Below are positions 10,501-22,183 of a stretch of 64,000 nucleotides of DNA, piece after piece; within the stretch, counting starts at the first letter, position 1; each line of letters begins with the position of its first letter. The stretch comes from Marvania coccoides (lineage: Eukaryota; Chlorophyta; Trebouxiophyceae; Chlorellales; Chlorellaceae), in contig OY978104.1 in assembly GCA_963854735.1 (NCBI GenBank), positions 496,001 through 560,000 of the forward strand, read 5' to 3'. The translations under genes and the position numbers were made by a program. The notes beneath the pieces are model-generated. The model did no database searches. It worked only from the letters and a program-made list of their open reading frames with translations, and was not told where the DNA came from.

Positions 10501-12260
10501 AGCGACAGCCCTCGCCCGTGCAGCACTTTCCCCCGCACCGCTGTGTCCTCCGAGCTTTCCTTCTCGGGGTCAACCAGAGCCAACCCTCGCACCTACGGAA
10601 AATAAAATAAACCGTTGATATTAGTACTAAAAACATACAATAATAAAACAATACAATGAGGCATGCGGTTTCAGGATGTCGCGAATTAATGGTGCTACGC
10701 ACCCATTCGGTGGCGTGGCTTGTTTCTAAGAAAGAAAGCTCGGCGTTGAGTCTCAGCAGCTCAGCCCCCACCGCCGCAGCGAATGCCGTCAAAACGGGGT
10801 CATCTGGCTGCCTATTGTTCGCCCCACTGCGTTCCACACCATCTCCTGCGCTGTCTCCACTCTCACCGACCCCCTCCTCTACATTATTCCCGCCCTTCCG
10901 CTGCTGCCGCTGCTGCTCGTCTCCTGCATTAGTGTAGCTGTTTGCAGCGCACTTCTGTACCCACGTCTGCAGCTGCTGCCTGCAGGTGGCCGCCGCTTCG
11001 ATCTCACGCACGACTCCCGCCGCCGCGGGCCGCGGCAGCGCCCTCGCCGCGGCCAATGCCCCCCGCAGCCGAAGCAACGATGAGTGCACGCCTTGCAGCG
11101 CCAAAACCGCGTCTCTCGCGAGCTCCGCCTCCTCCAGGGTCCATAAACTGCCGTCCCCCACCTGGAGCTCCCTCACCCGCGGCTTCCGCCCCTTTTCAGG
11201 GCTAGAAACTGCCCCGCCACCCGGCACTCCAATGCGCCCTGACAGCGGTGACTTTCGTTGCGAGCTTTCTTGAGAACCAAACCCTGTGGCCGCGCCGGGG
11301 GGCGCTTCCATCGCCAGAGTTGCTAGAGACAGCTGCAGCGGCGGGGGAGGGGCCGTCCGCCGCTCATCCCCCCTCATTTCTACCAACGCCGGCGGCAGCG
11401 GCAGCCAGCCTTGACTTTCCAGCGGTGGCAGGCCGCGGACGGCCGCAGGTCCCCACGCGGGGCGTGCAGACATGCCTGCGTCGAGGCTAGCCACCTCCAA
11501 CGCCCCAGCTAGCGCCCCAGAAGGCATCCCAGCTTCGGTATGAAGGTACACCGAAGTGCCGGGGGCATTAAAAAGGGCGTCAGGGTTAGGAGCCTGCGCA
11601 AACACGCTGGCTCGGAGGAAAGACTCGGGGGTGGCAGGGTCTAGCCCCCTCCTGACGCCATAACTGCTCGAAACGTCGCTGTTTCCTTGCTGAAAAGAGA
11701 CGTGGCGGCAGCGTACTGAGGGCACTGAGCCTTGCAGGCGCAGCAGCAGGCGCAGCAGCTGGGGGTGGTCGGTGAACGGGGTGGTGGGGGGCCGGTCAGC
11801 GCGCTCGGAGGCTGCAGCGCTCAGCACGCTGCAGGTGGAGCAGCTGGAGAGGGAGGAGAGGAGGGCGGTGAGACGATCGCCCAGTTCAGGAAATCCTTCG
11901 CTCTCCAGCCGCTTCTGAGCCTCCGCCAGACCTTCTTCGACAGATGGAACATCGGCGTCATCAAGGGGATCGTCCTGCGTGAGGGTGAGGCACCGTTTGA
12001 GCGTCAAGATCGCTTTTTGAATATATATTTATTATTGCAATTACCTCTTCCAGGTTCAGCAAGCTGGTGAAAGCGACGTCCACAAGCCTTCTGTGCAATG
12101 ATTTCTGCTGCTTGGGGATGTGGGCCACGCGCTGCAGCTCATTCCTCGCTTCCAGAGCACATAAATCTTTGATTAAAGTCGAAAGTTGAGGGCCTTTAGG
12201 AGTGCTGCTGCTCGCAGTGGTGGCTCCCATATCTATAGACCACCATTCTTCCGAAACCAT
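7564..12260 (-). CDS. Gamma-tubulin complex component (GCP5/GCP6-like)
   Basis: Five exons (12260-12045, 11974-10703, 10592-9517, 9353-8594, 8463-7564) give 1407 residues in continuous phase. Spc97/Spc98 family features run throughout: an N-terminal helical block (E-L-Q-R-V-A-H near residue 40), a GRIP1-like region with LLRLLLRLQ and L-R-G-L-A-L-V, ARRIFYSAARPLLLLLRQW, then the GRIP2-like block LTQYHAVSRACLGLFVDHL with MEAGDWADAF, and near the C-terminus VHWPLSAVLT and VSDLQNLVDEHRAYV. Members cap or nucleate microtubules within the gamma-tubulin ring complex. Large size and long low-complexity linkers favour GCP5 or GCP6 over GCP2-4. Intron 4 must use a GC donor (ACCAAG|GCATGT): the nearby GT would place a TAG in frame. 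Exon 4 carries an internal sequence duplication. Confidence 0.75.
9109..9242. repeat. 74-bp-offset tandem duplication inside an exon
   Basis: CGAGGAATGCCGTTGCTGCT and the next 30 bases (9121-9169) recur at 9195-9243. The offset of 74 is not a multiple of three, so the two copies are read in different frames of the GCP-like protein: one as a Pro/Ser/Asn/Gln-rich stretch, the other as a Pro/Val/Ala-rich stretch. Confidence 0.85.
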
Positions 12261-12845
12261 TTTTATTTTATTTTAATATGATTAAAATTTCATTTTCAAA
12301 TTGAAGACATTGCCTGGTCCTGAGACGAGAGGGGAGTACAAAAAGCTTTGCCAGCATGCGCAAGAAGGAAGGAAGTAGAGAGCTGCTGGGCATCAAAACT
12401 CGGGAGGAGCAGCAGCCCTCATGCCCTCAAGTCTGCCCCTGCAGTTCTTTTCCACCGCTCCGACCATGGCTCTGTTGCATGGCAGCCTTTTCCATTCAAA
12501 AATCCAGCTTACACTGCGTCAAAATGGATAACTTTACGACAACACCCTCCTCCCAATTCATCGAGTTCAGAGAAGAAAAGAATATTAGGAGACGCCAGGA
12601 ATAGAGCAGGGTTTAACAAAGTAAATAGGAAAAATAGCATTGCCACTCATGACGTATATATTCACCACACACAACCTCCACGCAAAAGGGAAAAAATTTG
12701 GAAATTGCACACGCGTATAAATGCATGCAGTATGCAGCAAAGGGAATGAAAAAAAGGGTGCCTCTCAAAAATCGTATGCATTCTATTTCTAAATGAAAAT
12801 TTCAATCTTAATATTTAACTTGGGAATACCCTATAAAAAAGCTCC
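12261..12845. other. Intergenic region, no gene seen
   Basis: Between the start of the GCP-like gene and the stop of the PP2C gene (both minus strand). It should contain the promoter of the former. Short open frames here show no family resemblance. Confidence 0.5.
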
Positions 12846-14348
12846 CTATTCCCGGGCGGGCGGCGGCGAGGCACTCTGCGAGCGCTGCCCTGCCGAGTGA
12901 GAGGGAGACGGCGGCGATCGTTGCTCCTGATTCAAAATCCCTGCCCCTGCTGCCGGCGAGTCTTTTAGGTCTGACGGCGCTCGCTTCAGGTTTAACCTGG
13001 AGGCGCTGGTCCTGGGGATGGCCGGCAGCGGTCTGAGCTGCAGCACCATCACTGTTACGTTATCTCCAGGCGTACCGGCGTGCAACGTCCCTCGCTGCCG
13101 CTGTAGTGCCTCCGCGACCAGCCACTCCGCGGTGGCCTGCGCGTCGTTGTCCACGCTCCTCAACCGCCGCCTGGCTTCGGTGACGACCGTTGTTTCGGGG
13201 GTGTAGTAATCCCAGAGGCCATCAGAGGCGGTGACGATAAATTCGTCAATAGGGTTGATTTGCGTGACTGTGATCTCCGGCTCTGATATGAGCGGGCCGC
13301 AGGGCGCCCCACTGGGGCTGCGCCACTTCAACGGAGGCCCCAAATCATAGTCTCCCACCGTTCTACACACGTTTATATCGCACTCCCCGATGTGATCCGA
13401 GAAGCACGGCACGCCCGCTGCTGCAAAGCGCTGGCGTTCCTGGTCCACAGGCGGGTTGTGCGCCTCCGACAGCGCCTCCGGCGCGCCGCGGCTGGACAGC
13501 ATGGCTTTACAATCGCCCACGTTGGCGGTGAAAATTTCAGAGCCCGCCAGGGCGTGGATGATGAGGGTGGTGCCGCCGGTTGCCAGCGTGCCGCTGGCGT
13601 GGGCGTCAAAGGCCACGTCGTCTAGCCTCCGCACCGTGGAAGCCTGGAAAAAGAAAGTACAAGAACGGGTTTAAAAATCTGACAATTATGCATCATTTTT
13701 TACCCCCGGAAACAGTGGAAATACAGTTTAAAGCGTGGAGAGCTTAGGTTTGGGATGCGAAGAGGGGAAATGGCGCACCAGGGCTTGCTCCAGATCGCCG
13801 CTGCAGTCTGAGACAGCGGCGACAAACGCCAGCGGGAGTTTGTCGGCTATGAGCTCCGCGAGCTGGTGGCCGTGGTGGCCGTCGAGCACGGCGCCCACCG
13901 TGACGCGCCTGCCATCCGGCAGGTGGGTGGAGAAAGCGGTGCTGCGGTCGTCTTGGTAAGGGCGGCCGCCGGCCTCGGTAGCGATGCCGAACCGCGCGCG
14001 AGGGACAAACTGCGGGGGGTGCGGGGGGTTTCGAGAGGTAAGGTTTGGATAATTGGATGTTTTGGGGTGCAGTGCAGGCTGGAATTCATTGCGTACATCC
14101 TCGGGCTCTGCCAGAGACTGGACATCTACCGCCTCAAAGGGCGTGCTGAGTGAATTGTCCTCGGCAAACTCCTCTGAGAGCGAGTTGTCGAGTAGGGATA
14201 AGGTCTCAAACCTGAGAGACTTAGCGGCGTTCATATCTATTCGATATCGACATGATTGGAAATTTTGTTGTTGTGTAGCTGGCTGTAGAGGGATTTTACG
14301 GGGTCTGGATTGCGATCGTTTCGATGTGATCAATAATTGACGCGACAT
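12846..14348 (-). CDS. PP2C-type protein serine/threonine phosphatase
   Basis: Two exons, 14348-13779 and 13643-12846, about 455 residues. PPM/PP2C motifs appear in order: YQDDRSTA (metal site), GAVLDGHHGH (usual form DGHGG), SGTLATGGTT, NVGDCKAML, RTVGDYDL, IVTASDGLWD and GDNVTVMVLQL. The metal-binding aspartates are present. It removes phosphate from Ser/Thr residues with Mg/Mn. The intron is placed at GAGCAAGCCCTG|GTGCGC because reading on runs into a stop and this is the donor compatible with phase 0; the junction is moderately sure. The basic N-terminus (M-S-R-Q-L-L with several K/R) could be a targeting peptide, or translation could begin at the in-frame ATG at 14234. It is divergent from beta-tubulin with about 255 bp between starts. 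The C-terminus is Pro/Ser-rich. Confidence 0.85.
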
Positions 14349-14603
14349 GCGCGTAACATAGCTCGATTACGCCGATGATCGCTGGTGGAAAGGAGAAATT
14401 TCAATTTTCCCGTGGAACACATTATTGCGAAAGAGTGGCTTATTTAAAATTATAACAGGCTAAATATAGCCACACTCAGTTGTACGTGAAATTTGGGGGG
14501 TCCTTGCAGCTTGCCTTGACACTTGAGTCGAATTATTTTAATTTAACGACCGCATTGGTTCTTTTCCCCTCCTCACAGGCTCCTACGTCAGACAGAGAGC
14601 AAG
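14349..14603. promoter_or_regulatory. Shared divergent promoter region of PP2C and beta-tubulin
   Basis: 255 bp between two head-to-head starts; both 5' UTRs and promoters must fit here. No canonical TATA box stands out. Assignment is from gene arrangement only. Confidence 0.4.
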
Positions 14604-16569
14604 ATGCAGGGCGTTGGCCGCGAAATTTTGTCACTGCAGGCACGCACACAGACACCCGCGCATGTGTTTGCCCTTCCCGAAGAATTCGTTAGTTAACAAA
14701 ACGCCCCCTTTTATCATTCCTGCAGGCTGGCCAGTGCGGTAACCAGATTGGTGCCAAGTTCTGGGAGGTGAGCCTTTCGACATGCCCGCGTTCCCGGAGC
14801 AAACGTTTGCGAACAGCTGCCCAACCCAAACTGATTAAATGAGGAAACTGTTCGCTCACTTTTTCACGTGTTCTCGTCGAACCAGGTTATCTGTAATGAG
14901 CACGGCGTGGATGCCACCGGAACCTACTATGGCGACAACGACCTGCAGCTGGAGCGCATGAACGTGTACTTCAACGAGGCCAGCGGAGGGCGCTATGTCC
15001 CCCGCGCTGTCCTCCTGGATCTGGTGCGTTGACGACGCGCACGTATGGAGCATTATTAATATCAGCGGCAATCTTGCAGCTTGTCACGGGAGTGAACACC
15101 GCTGTTCCTCTCTTTCTTTTATCATTCCTGGCCGTTTTCGCCCCTTTTTTCAGTGCCGTTACTGTCGTGAATGCTGTATTAACCCCCTCTTCACCTGCAC
15201 ACACTATAAAACAGGAGCCCGGCACCATGGACGCCATCCGCGCCGGCCCCGTGGGCCAGGTTTTCCGCCCTGACAATTTTGTGTTTGGCCAGTCTGGCGC
15301 CGGCAACAACTGGGCCAAGGGGCACTACACCGAGGGCGCTGAGCTGATCGACTCCGTGCTGGACGTGGTGCGCAAGGAGGCCGAGGGCTGCGACTGCCTG
15401 CAGGGCTTCCAGCTGAGTCACTCGCTGGGCGGCGGCACCGGCTCTGGAATGGGCACGCTGCTCATCTCCAAGATCCGCGAGGAGTACCCCGACCGCATGA
15501 TGTGCACCTTCTCCGTGGTGCCCTCCCCCAAGGTATTAAAACACACACACACACACACGCACGCACGCACAACATTTACCCATTGGTTTGTATCCCAAAT
15601 CCCTCGAATTTCCCTGTTATTCTTACTAATAATTTGCCATCGATTCATCGTGTAGGTGTCTGACACCGTGGTTGAGCCCTACAACGCCACCCTGTCGGTG
15701 CACCAGCTGGTGGAGAACGCCGACGAGTGCTTCATCCTGGACAACGAGGCGCTGTACGACATCTGCTTCCGCACCCTCAAGCTGGCCAACCCCACCTTCG
15801 GCGACCTCAACCACCTCATCTCCGCCGTCATGTCCGGCATCACCTGCTGCCTGCGCTTCCCTGGGCAGCTCAACGCCGACCTGCGCAAGCTGGCCGTCAA
15901 CCTCATTCCCTTCCCCCGCCTCCACTTCTTCATGGTGGGCTTCGCGCCCCTCACCGCCCGCGGCTCCCAGCAGTACCGCTCCCTGTCGGTGCCCGAGCTC
16001 ACCCAGCAGATGTGGGACGCCAAGAACATGATGTGCGCCGCCGACCCCCGCCACGGCCGCTACCTCACTGCCTCCGCGATGTTCCGCGGCCGCATGTCCT
16101 CCAAGGAGGTGGACGACCAGATGCTCAACGTGCAGAACAAGAACAGCAGCTACTTCGTGGAGTGGATCCCCAACAACGTTAAGTCCTCCATTTGCGACGT
16201 CCCCCCCACCGGCATGAAGATGTCCGGTACCTTCATCGGCAACTCCACCGCCGTGCAGGAGATGTTCAAGCGCGTATCCGAGCAGTTCACCGCCATGTTC
16301 CGGCGCAAGGCGTTCTTGCACTGGTACACGGGAGAGGGCATGGACGAGATGGAGTTCACCGAGGCCGAGTCCAACATGAACGACCTGGTGTCCGAGTACT
16401 GCCAGTACCAGGAGGCCCTGGCGGTGAGTTGTATTTCCCTCTTTTTGAAAGGGGGGGTCTGGAAAGAAAATTCACCGGTATTATATTTTGAGCATTGGTT
16501 GATGGTATATGGTTGTTTTGGTGATTTTTGCAGGACGAGGACGGGTACGAAGACGAGTACGAGTACTGA
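14604..16569 (+). CDS. TUBB: Beta-tubulin
   Basis: Six exons (14604-14639, 14726-14767, 14886-15023, 15215-15532, 15656-16423, 16534-16569), 445 residues. [27 protein letters not shown], the GTP-binding loop GGGTGSG (about 144-150) and [19 protein letters not shown] leave no doubt. It polymerises with alpha-tubulin into microtubules. Two oddities. The N-terminus reads [12 protein letters not shown] instead of the usual MREI..., four residues longer. The acidic tail ends in EDEYEY, finishing with tyrosine as alpha-tubulins normally do. Intron 1 starts with GC (CTGCAG|GCACGC): using the next in-phase GT would insert residues into the invariant LQAGQC block. If the first exon is wrong, the true start lies further upstream. 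Intron 4 contains a CA/CG microsatellite. Confidence 0.96.
15541..15570. repeat. (AC)n/(ACGC)n microsatellite
   Basis: About 30 bp of AC then ACGC repeats within beta-tubulin intron 4, just after the donor. Confidence 0.9.
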
Positions 16570-17420
16570 GCGGCATTTTTCGGCTCGAGAATAAGAAATG
16601 TCAGCGGCACAGTGAAAGGGCGGCAGGCGAGAGGGGTTTGGTTGGGGGCTGAAAGAGCGTCCCCTCCCCCTTTTGACGGCTGCACCACTCTGTGCTTCCT
16701 AGAACAAAATTAATAATCACACAAAAAAAAGTATATTACGTTCCTCTTTCCCTTTTTCATAATTTATAAATTTAGACGATGACGATAAAATCAGTTGAGA
16801 CACTTGTGACCCACCACCATTCATTTCTTCTCACTCTCACCCACATTTTCTCGACTTGACATGGACGGTTTTCGTTCATTAGCGATTCCTAGTACCACCT
16901 GTTTTTCTGTTGGCCTTGTAAACCATAAATAACCATCGAGAGTCATCCGACCAGCTGCCAACTTCTAACAACGCTCGCTCCCCCTTGGGCGAACTGAATA
17001 CTATAACTGCACGTTTCTAGTCAGAAATATGGGCCGTGACACGCTTTCCTTGGTTGTGCACTGCTCCCGCATGGGTGGCATTAAAACGCCTTTCAGCTCT
17101 ATAAACCATTCAGTTTTCTGCTTCAAGACTAACGAATCTATTACAAGGAGTCTCGCCGCAGAGAGCTGCAGCTCTCACAATGGAAAAAAGGGGATACTAG
17201 AAAGAGGAAAATGGCAAAAGGCCTGTAATATTAGCTTATTTAATGGTGACAACACAAAGCGCAGAAACTAGGGATGCCAAACTAGAGGGATAAAAGAAAA
17301 GAAGAAGGGGGAAAGAATCAAATTATATGCGCATTGCACCAGTCTTTCATTTGTTTTGATGATGTTGATATCAAGAGCAATCATACTATTGTTTTTAGGG
17401 AAGTACGTGGTTAATCGCCC
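16570..17420. other. Convergent intergenic region
   Basis: Lies between the stops of beta-tubulin (+) and the kinase gene (-), 850 bp, mostly AT-rich. Both 3' UTRs are expected here. A short open frame at 17029-17271 has no recognisable features. Confidence 0.5.
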
Positions 17421-17994
17421 CTAAAAGGGGCTGGCAAGGGAGACGCGGGGAGAGGGCGGCCCATCAGCGTCCTGGCTGGCTCCCCGCAGCGCAGACAAGA
17501 TCTCTCTGAAGCTGGGCCGGTCGACTGGGTCCCATGCTGTGCATGCTGCCACCAGGTCCGACAGCGTCTGCATCACCCGTCGCGAGGCGGGGGATTTCAA
17601 GCTGTCGGGCACCTTGGGGGGCTTCAGCCGCATGGACCCGGGGTCTAGAACCCACTGCGTTTGAATTTGAAAGCCGTCCATGTCGGCGTAGGGCCTCCGC
17701 CGCTCCAGCAGCTCCCACAGCAGCACCCCGAACGAGTACACGTCGGCTTTCAACAGCCGATCCTCGTTGAACTCCTCCAGCGCCGCGGCCTTGGGGGTCT
17801 CGGGGTGCAGCAGCTCTGGGGCGCAGTACGCAGCGGTACCGATAACTCCCGGGGTCAAGGTGCGGAGCAGCCCTTTACCGGTGCCAAACTTCCCGGGGTC
17901 GATGTGCGCCATTGCAGCACGGTGGGCGCGGGTGTCGGCCGCGTACCGCGCCATGCCAAAGTCTCCGATTTTCATGACATAGCCGTGGCCGATA

Positions 17995-18025
<31 letters not shown>

Positions 18026-21000
18026 GGATGGGCGGGGAGCGAGTGTGGAGGTGGAGCATGCCGCGCGCGATGGAGCGCACGATGGGGAGCAGTTTGGAGG
18101 GGTCGGTGCGCAGGGTTGATGCCGAAGAGCCCTGGTGAATTAATACGTCCAAGGTGCCTCTGGAACATAATGATAAGAAGGAGTGAGGATAAATGTTAAT
18201 AATACGTAATTTTACTTTAAAAATGGGGAAGAAATCAGTAAATAAGTAGAAGAAAAGTTAATCGAAAGGTGGTGGGCTTCAAACTTGAAATGTTACCGTG
18301 GGCAGAGCTCCATGACAATGTAAGTATGTCCGCCGTGCTGCGCCAGCCCCCGCAGGTTGACCACGTTGTCGTGCCAGCCTGCGTGCAAGTGAAGGTCAAC
18401 CTCCGACTGGTAGGAAGCCCGCTTCACGGCAACGGGCGTCTCCTGGTACCACGCAGCGTACACGGGGCCCTCTGCGAGTGATGATAGAAGTTATTTTAAA
18501 ATTTGGCGATTTAAATGCAATTTGAAGGGCGAAATCAAAGTAATTATGATAAAGTAAAGGTGAAAAGAATTGTACCTGCTCCTTCGCCCAGCATGCGCCC
18601 AAACGCGAGCTGCTCAAAATCAATGAGCTCCATGTTGACCGCCACCACACTCCTGGACACGCTCTGCACGCTGTGCGGGGTGGCGCTGGGCGAGGGGCTG
18701 CCCTCCAGGCTGCTGTTGGTCCCACCGGCGCCCAGCTGGTGATGCGCCGCCATCCCAGCGTCGAAAACAGCCTGCCACACCTTTGAACCGGGTGCAATGG
18801 AAGGTCCCAGGCTGTCGTACCGGAGCAGCGTCCCGCCAGGCGACTGCATGTGCCAGCTCGCGTCGCTAGCGGCGTGCGGCAACGCCTGCACTGACGTCTC
18901 GCTGTCAGTGCCCTCCGCCCCCGACAGCGACCGCTGCAGCGAGTTCATGGGCGCGGAACCGTACCGCAGCAGCGCGGCAGCGGCTCCTCCAGCCACGTTG
19001 GCGGCAGCCGCCGCAGCTGCAACTGCCGACCCGTCCCTCAAGCCAGGGGGCGGGGAGGGAGCTCCAGGCTTTAGCGGACTGCTGCCGCGGGAGCGACTGC
19101 GGGAAGCAAACTGCGTGGGGAGGGAGTTCATGCCGGGTGAGCCTGTGGAGGCGGGGGAGGCGCTGGAAGCTCTCACGGGGTAACGCCCGCCTTGGGCGAC
19201 AATGTGGTACACGCCTCCCAGGGTCTGGGTGCGCACACCAGGGGGCAGAGGCGGTCCAGGGTTGAAGCTGCCGCTGCCTTCGGGTACCGACGGCATCGGC
19301 ATCGGCAGGCTGAGCTGGCCGTCCAGCGAGACGCTGCGGAAATGCTTAGGCAGTCCGGAAGGGGGGGTCACGCCGGTGCCCATAGACTGCCGCTGGATGC
19401 TGTGCCAGCGTTGCAGCGGCACGACGATAGCGGGCGGGGTGGGGCCTGCCTCAAGGTCGAAGGGGCTCTGTGGAACAGGTGGCGACGCGGTTTGATTAAT
19501 TTGTGTTGACGTTGTGGTGGCGGCAGCGGCAGCTTGCTGCACGCCTTCAGCTAGCGCGCTGACGGGCGCGGTGAGGGCGCGCCGCAGCCAGGACTGGGTC
19601 TCTTCCGCGCGCCGCCGCTTGGACTTGCTGGGCGAGTGCTTGACGCCGTCGCTGGGGGGCGGCACCGGTGGCGTCCCTGATCCCCGCTTTTCCGCCGATA
19701 AAACGCCAGAAGGCGTGCGTTGACGCAGCGCAGCGCTGCCGGGGCGCCGGGGCGTGGCCCCCGCGTCCTCGGCGCGCAGAGAAATCACGGTATAGCCTCG
19801 ATCACCTCCTTCCTTCTTCATCATAATCTCCTCATAGCCGCCGCCCCCTTCACCTCGCTCCAGGTCCTTTCCGTCGCTGGGGGTGGCGGGCTGTGAGCAG
19901 TCTCCAAGTGCGCGCCGCGCCTGCCACGCCGCCGCCTCCAGCGCTTCCTTTGTGAGCAGCCCAGCGGCGCTCGCACGTCCTGAAGCTGAGGCCAGGCTGT
20001 ACTGAGAGCGCAGCGTCCTATCCCGCGGAGAACAAGGCTCCCCCCCAACTGACACGCTCCCCCACGTCACGTCCCGGCTGCCCAGCGACAGCCGCCGCCC
20101 CCTGGAGGTGTCGGCAGCGGCGGCGGCCGCCAGCTGCGCCTGCCGGCCCTTCAGCCCGTCAGGGTTGCCCAGCAGCATCACAAGCAGCGTGAGCCCGCGC
20201 GTCCAGGCGGCATGAAGCTCCGCGTTGGGGAACTTCAGCCGCAGGTCCGGTTCCAGAGTCAAAGATAACGTTATCGTCAAATCTTCAGGATTGCACGACA
20301 CACTTTCCACGTGCACCAGCAGCACGTACTTGCGCCAGTCCCACCGCAGCGTCGACCCGTCGTGCGACAGCTGGAAGTACCGCCACTTGCCGTGCGAGGG
20401 GCCCCCAGCCGCTGCCAGCAGCTCCCTCAGGCCCCGCTTTGATGGCGACCCCTCCGGCCCGCCCCCCAAACTGGGCAGCTTCAACAGCCACGCGCCGTGC
20501 ACCAGCGGGAGGATCTCGGAGGGGACCTGCGGCTCAGCGACCACCCGCGGGGACACCGGGTTGTTGTTGTTTCCTTCCTTCTTCCCTCCGGCAGCAGCAT
20601 TGACAAAATCGTCGTGATGGTGGGCTGCAATGTCGCTGACGGACAGCAGCCGCGCGTCCCACCAAACCCACGTCTGTCCCGCCACAAACAGCACCGGGTA
20701 CACCAGCAGGTAGGCTTGTCCGTGGACTTGACCCAGGCGGGAGTTGTAAGACACAGAAGAAAACATGAAGGCAGCGCCCACAATGTAGCACACGGGGTAG
20801 GTAAACTCCGCAAACAGCCCCAATTTGGGGCGGGAAAAGGCCACTGCGGACCAGCAGATCGCCAGCCACAGCGCGCACGCGGTCACGCCCACGCAGGCCA
20901 CCGCCAGCAGCGGCGGCAGCGGGGCTTCTTTGGATGGGTTGGCGCCGTTGACGACCCCGACGACCAGCAGGAGGCACAACAGCTGGATGTCGAGCTTGGC

Positions 21001-21765
21001 CACCGCGGAAAAGCGGCCTAGGCGGAGGCCGATGGCGCGCCGGCGCTCAGCGTCGGGCAGAGTGGCGTCGCAAGCGATCTTAGAGTACATTCGCCAGCCG
21101 AAACCGAGGTAAGCCCAGCGCGCGAGCGCCACAGCCATCGCTTGTAGCACCGCGCATACTATGACCACCCCTAGGGAGGCGACAGCGCCGGCGTGGGACG
21201 TTTTCAGAGCGGTCTGCGGTGATAGAAAAACAATAAACGTTGATAATGAAGGAAATAAGCGGATGAAATAAATGTGGTTTGGAAGAGAGGTTGGCTAAAG
21301 TAGCAAGACCAGGATGGGTATCGAACGTACAGCGTAGACAATGAGCTGCACCAGATTGAGGGCCCCGCTGGCCATCGCCACCAGCAGCTGGTAGCCATTC
21401 TCGTGCCAAAAGGCGTCCAGCACCAGCAGCAGGAAGAAGAAGGCTGAAATGAGGATGAGGAGGAGGTCCTGAAGGCTGGAAGAGCCGGCCTGCGAGCGAG
21501 GAAAAAAGCGAGGAGGTGGTTGGATGTGATTACATTTTGCACGCATACCCAACACCGCAAGACTGACCCTTGACAGCTCCCTCGCGGCAAATGCCCCAGA
21601 TATGAATGCTTGAATCACGCAAACGGCGAGGAAGAGTTTGCAGGGGCGCGGCAGCGACCTCCACAGTTGCCAAAATCCCAAATGCTGGTCGACCTCCCTG
21701 GCCGGCGTGGGGAGTGTCACGAAAGTGGGTGGCCTTTTGGAGCATCTCAGCTCGCCGTTCTTCAT
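17421..21765 (-). CDS. Multi-TM protein with PH domain and TKL-type kinase domain
   Basis: Five exons (about 21765-21556, 21489-21331, 21213-18576, 18471-18297, 18159-17421), about 1306 residues. Residues 1-310 hold roughly eight hydrophobic segments, for example LLLILISAFFFLLLVLDAFW and LLAVACVGVTACALWLAICW. A PH-like domain follows (about 360-470): AWLLKL, KWRYFQLSHDGSTLRW, and a C-terminal W in AAWTRGL. Then come about 500 disordered Ser/Pro/Gly residues. The kinase domain (about 985-1285) has GEGAEGPVY, VAVK, a Glu in YQSEVDLH, HRDLKPANI, DFG, a long activation loop, APELL, DVYSFGVLLWELL and RPSF, all typical of the TKL group. All catalytic residues are present, so it should be active on Ser/Thr or Tyr. 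The first intron (21555-21490) is uncertain because the frame stays open through it. The arrangement suggests a membrane receptor-like kinase. Confidence 0.85.
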
Positions 21766-22183
21766 TGGAAGGCAATTTTTAGCTCAAGAGAGAGAGATAA
21801 TGGTGAGTCATAATCCATGTAGTTTGGGAGTTGGTCGAAAATATGCTACAACATAGAGGAGGGCCCTCGGGCATTAATGATTAATTTGGTATTATATAGT
21901 GTAGAGTATTTGCACAGGGTGTCGGCTGTATCTGTGCAGAAATCGGCCGGGCCTTGGAAATCGGCCTGGCTTAACTGCCGCGCGCTAAAAAAAGTCCGCT
22001 CGCAAGAAAAACAAATCGATTAATGCCTTAAAATCAAAGTTTTGTCTCGCAACCAACCCCGACACCGCATTGCACAGCCCACAAGCACTTTATGTTGTTT
22101 TCTGTCCCTCTTCCGATCCAATTTCATTCTCGATCGCTTTATTTCTCAAGGAAATCCATCGACGCACCCTGAGAAACGCACAC
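21766..22183. promoter_or_regulatory. Divergent promoter region of kinase and TMEM53-like genes
   Basis: 418 bp between two head-to-head genes. AT-rich around 21850-22040. No specific factor site recognised. Confidence 0.35.

Noticed and set aside
15626..16321. Minus-strand open frame of 231 codons across beta-tubulin
   Set aside because: Antisense shadow of a GC-rich tubulin exon; His/Val/Glu-rich composition is typical of such shadows.
17029..17271. Open frame in the tubulin-kinase spacer
   Set aside because: Low coding character and no recognisable motif; lies where two 3' UTRs are expected.
21490..21555. Kinase gene intron 1 as a certain intron
   Set aside because: The frame remains open through this 66-bp stretch and the in-phase donor (GCG|GTGTTG) is weak, so it is reported as uncertain rather than firm.
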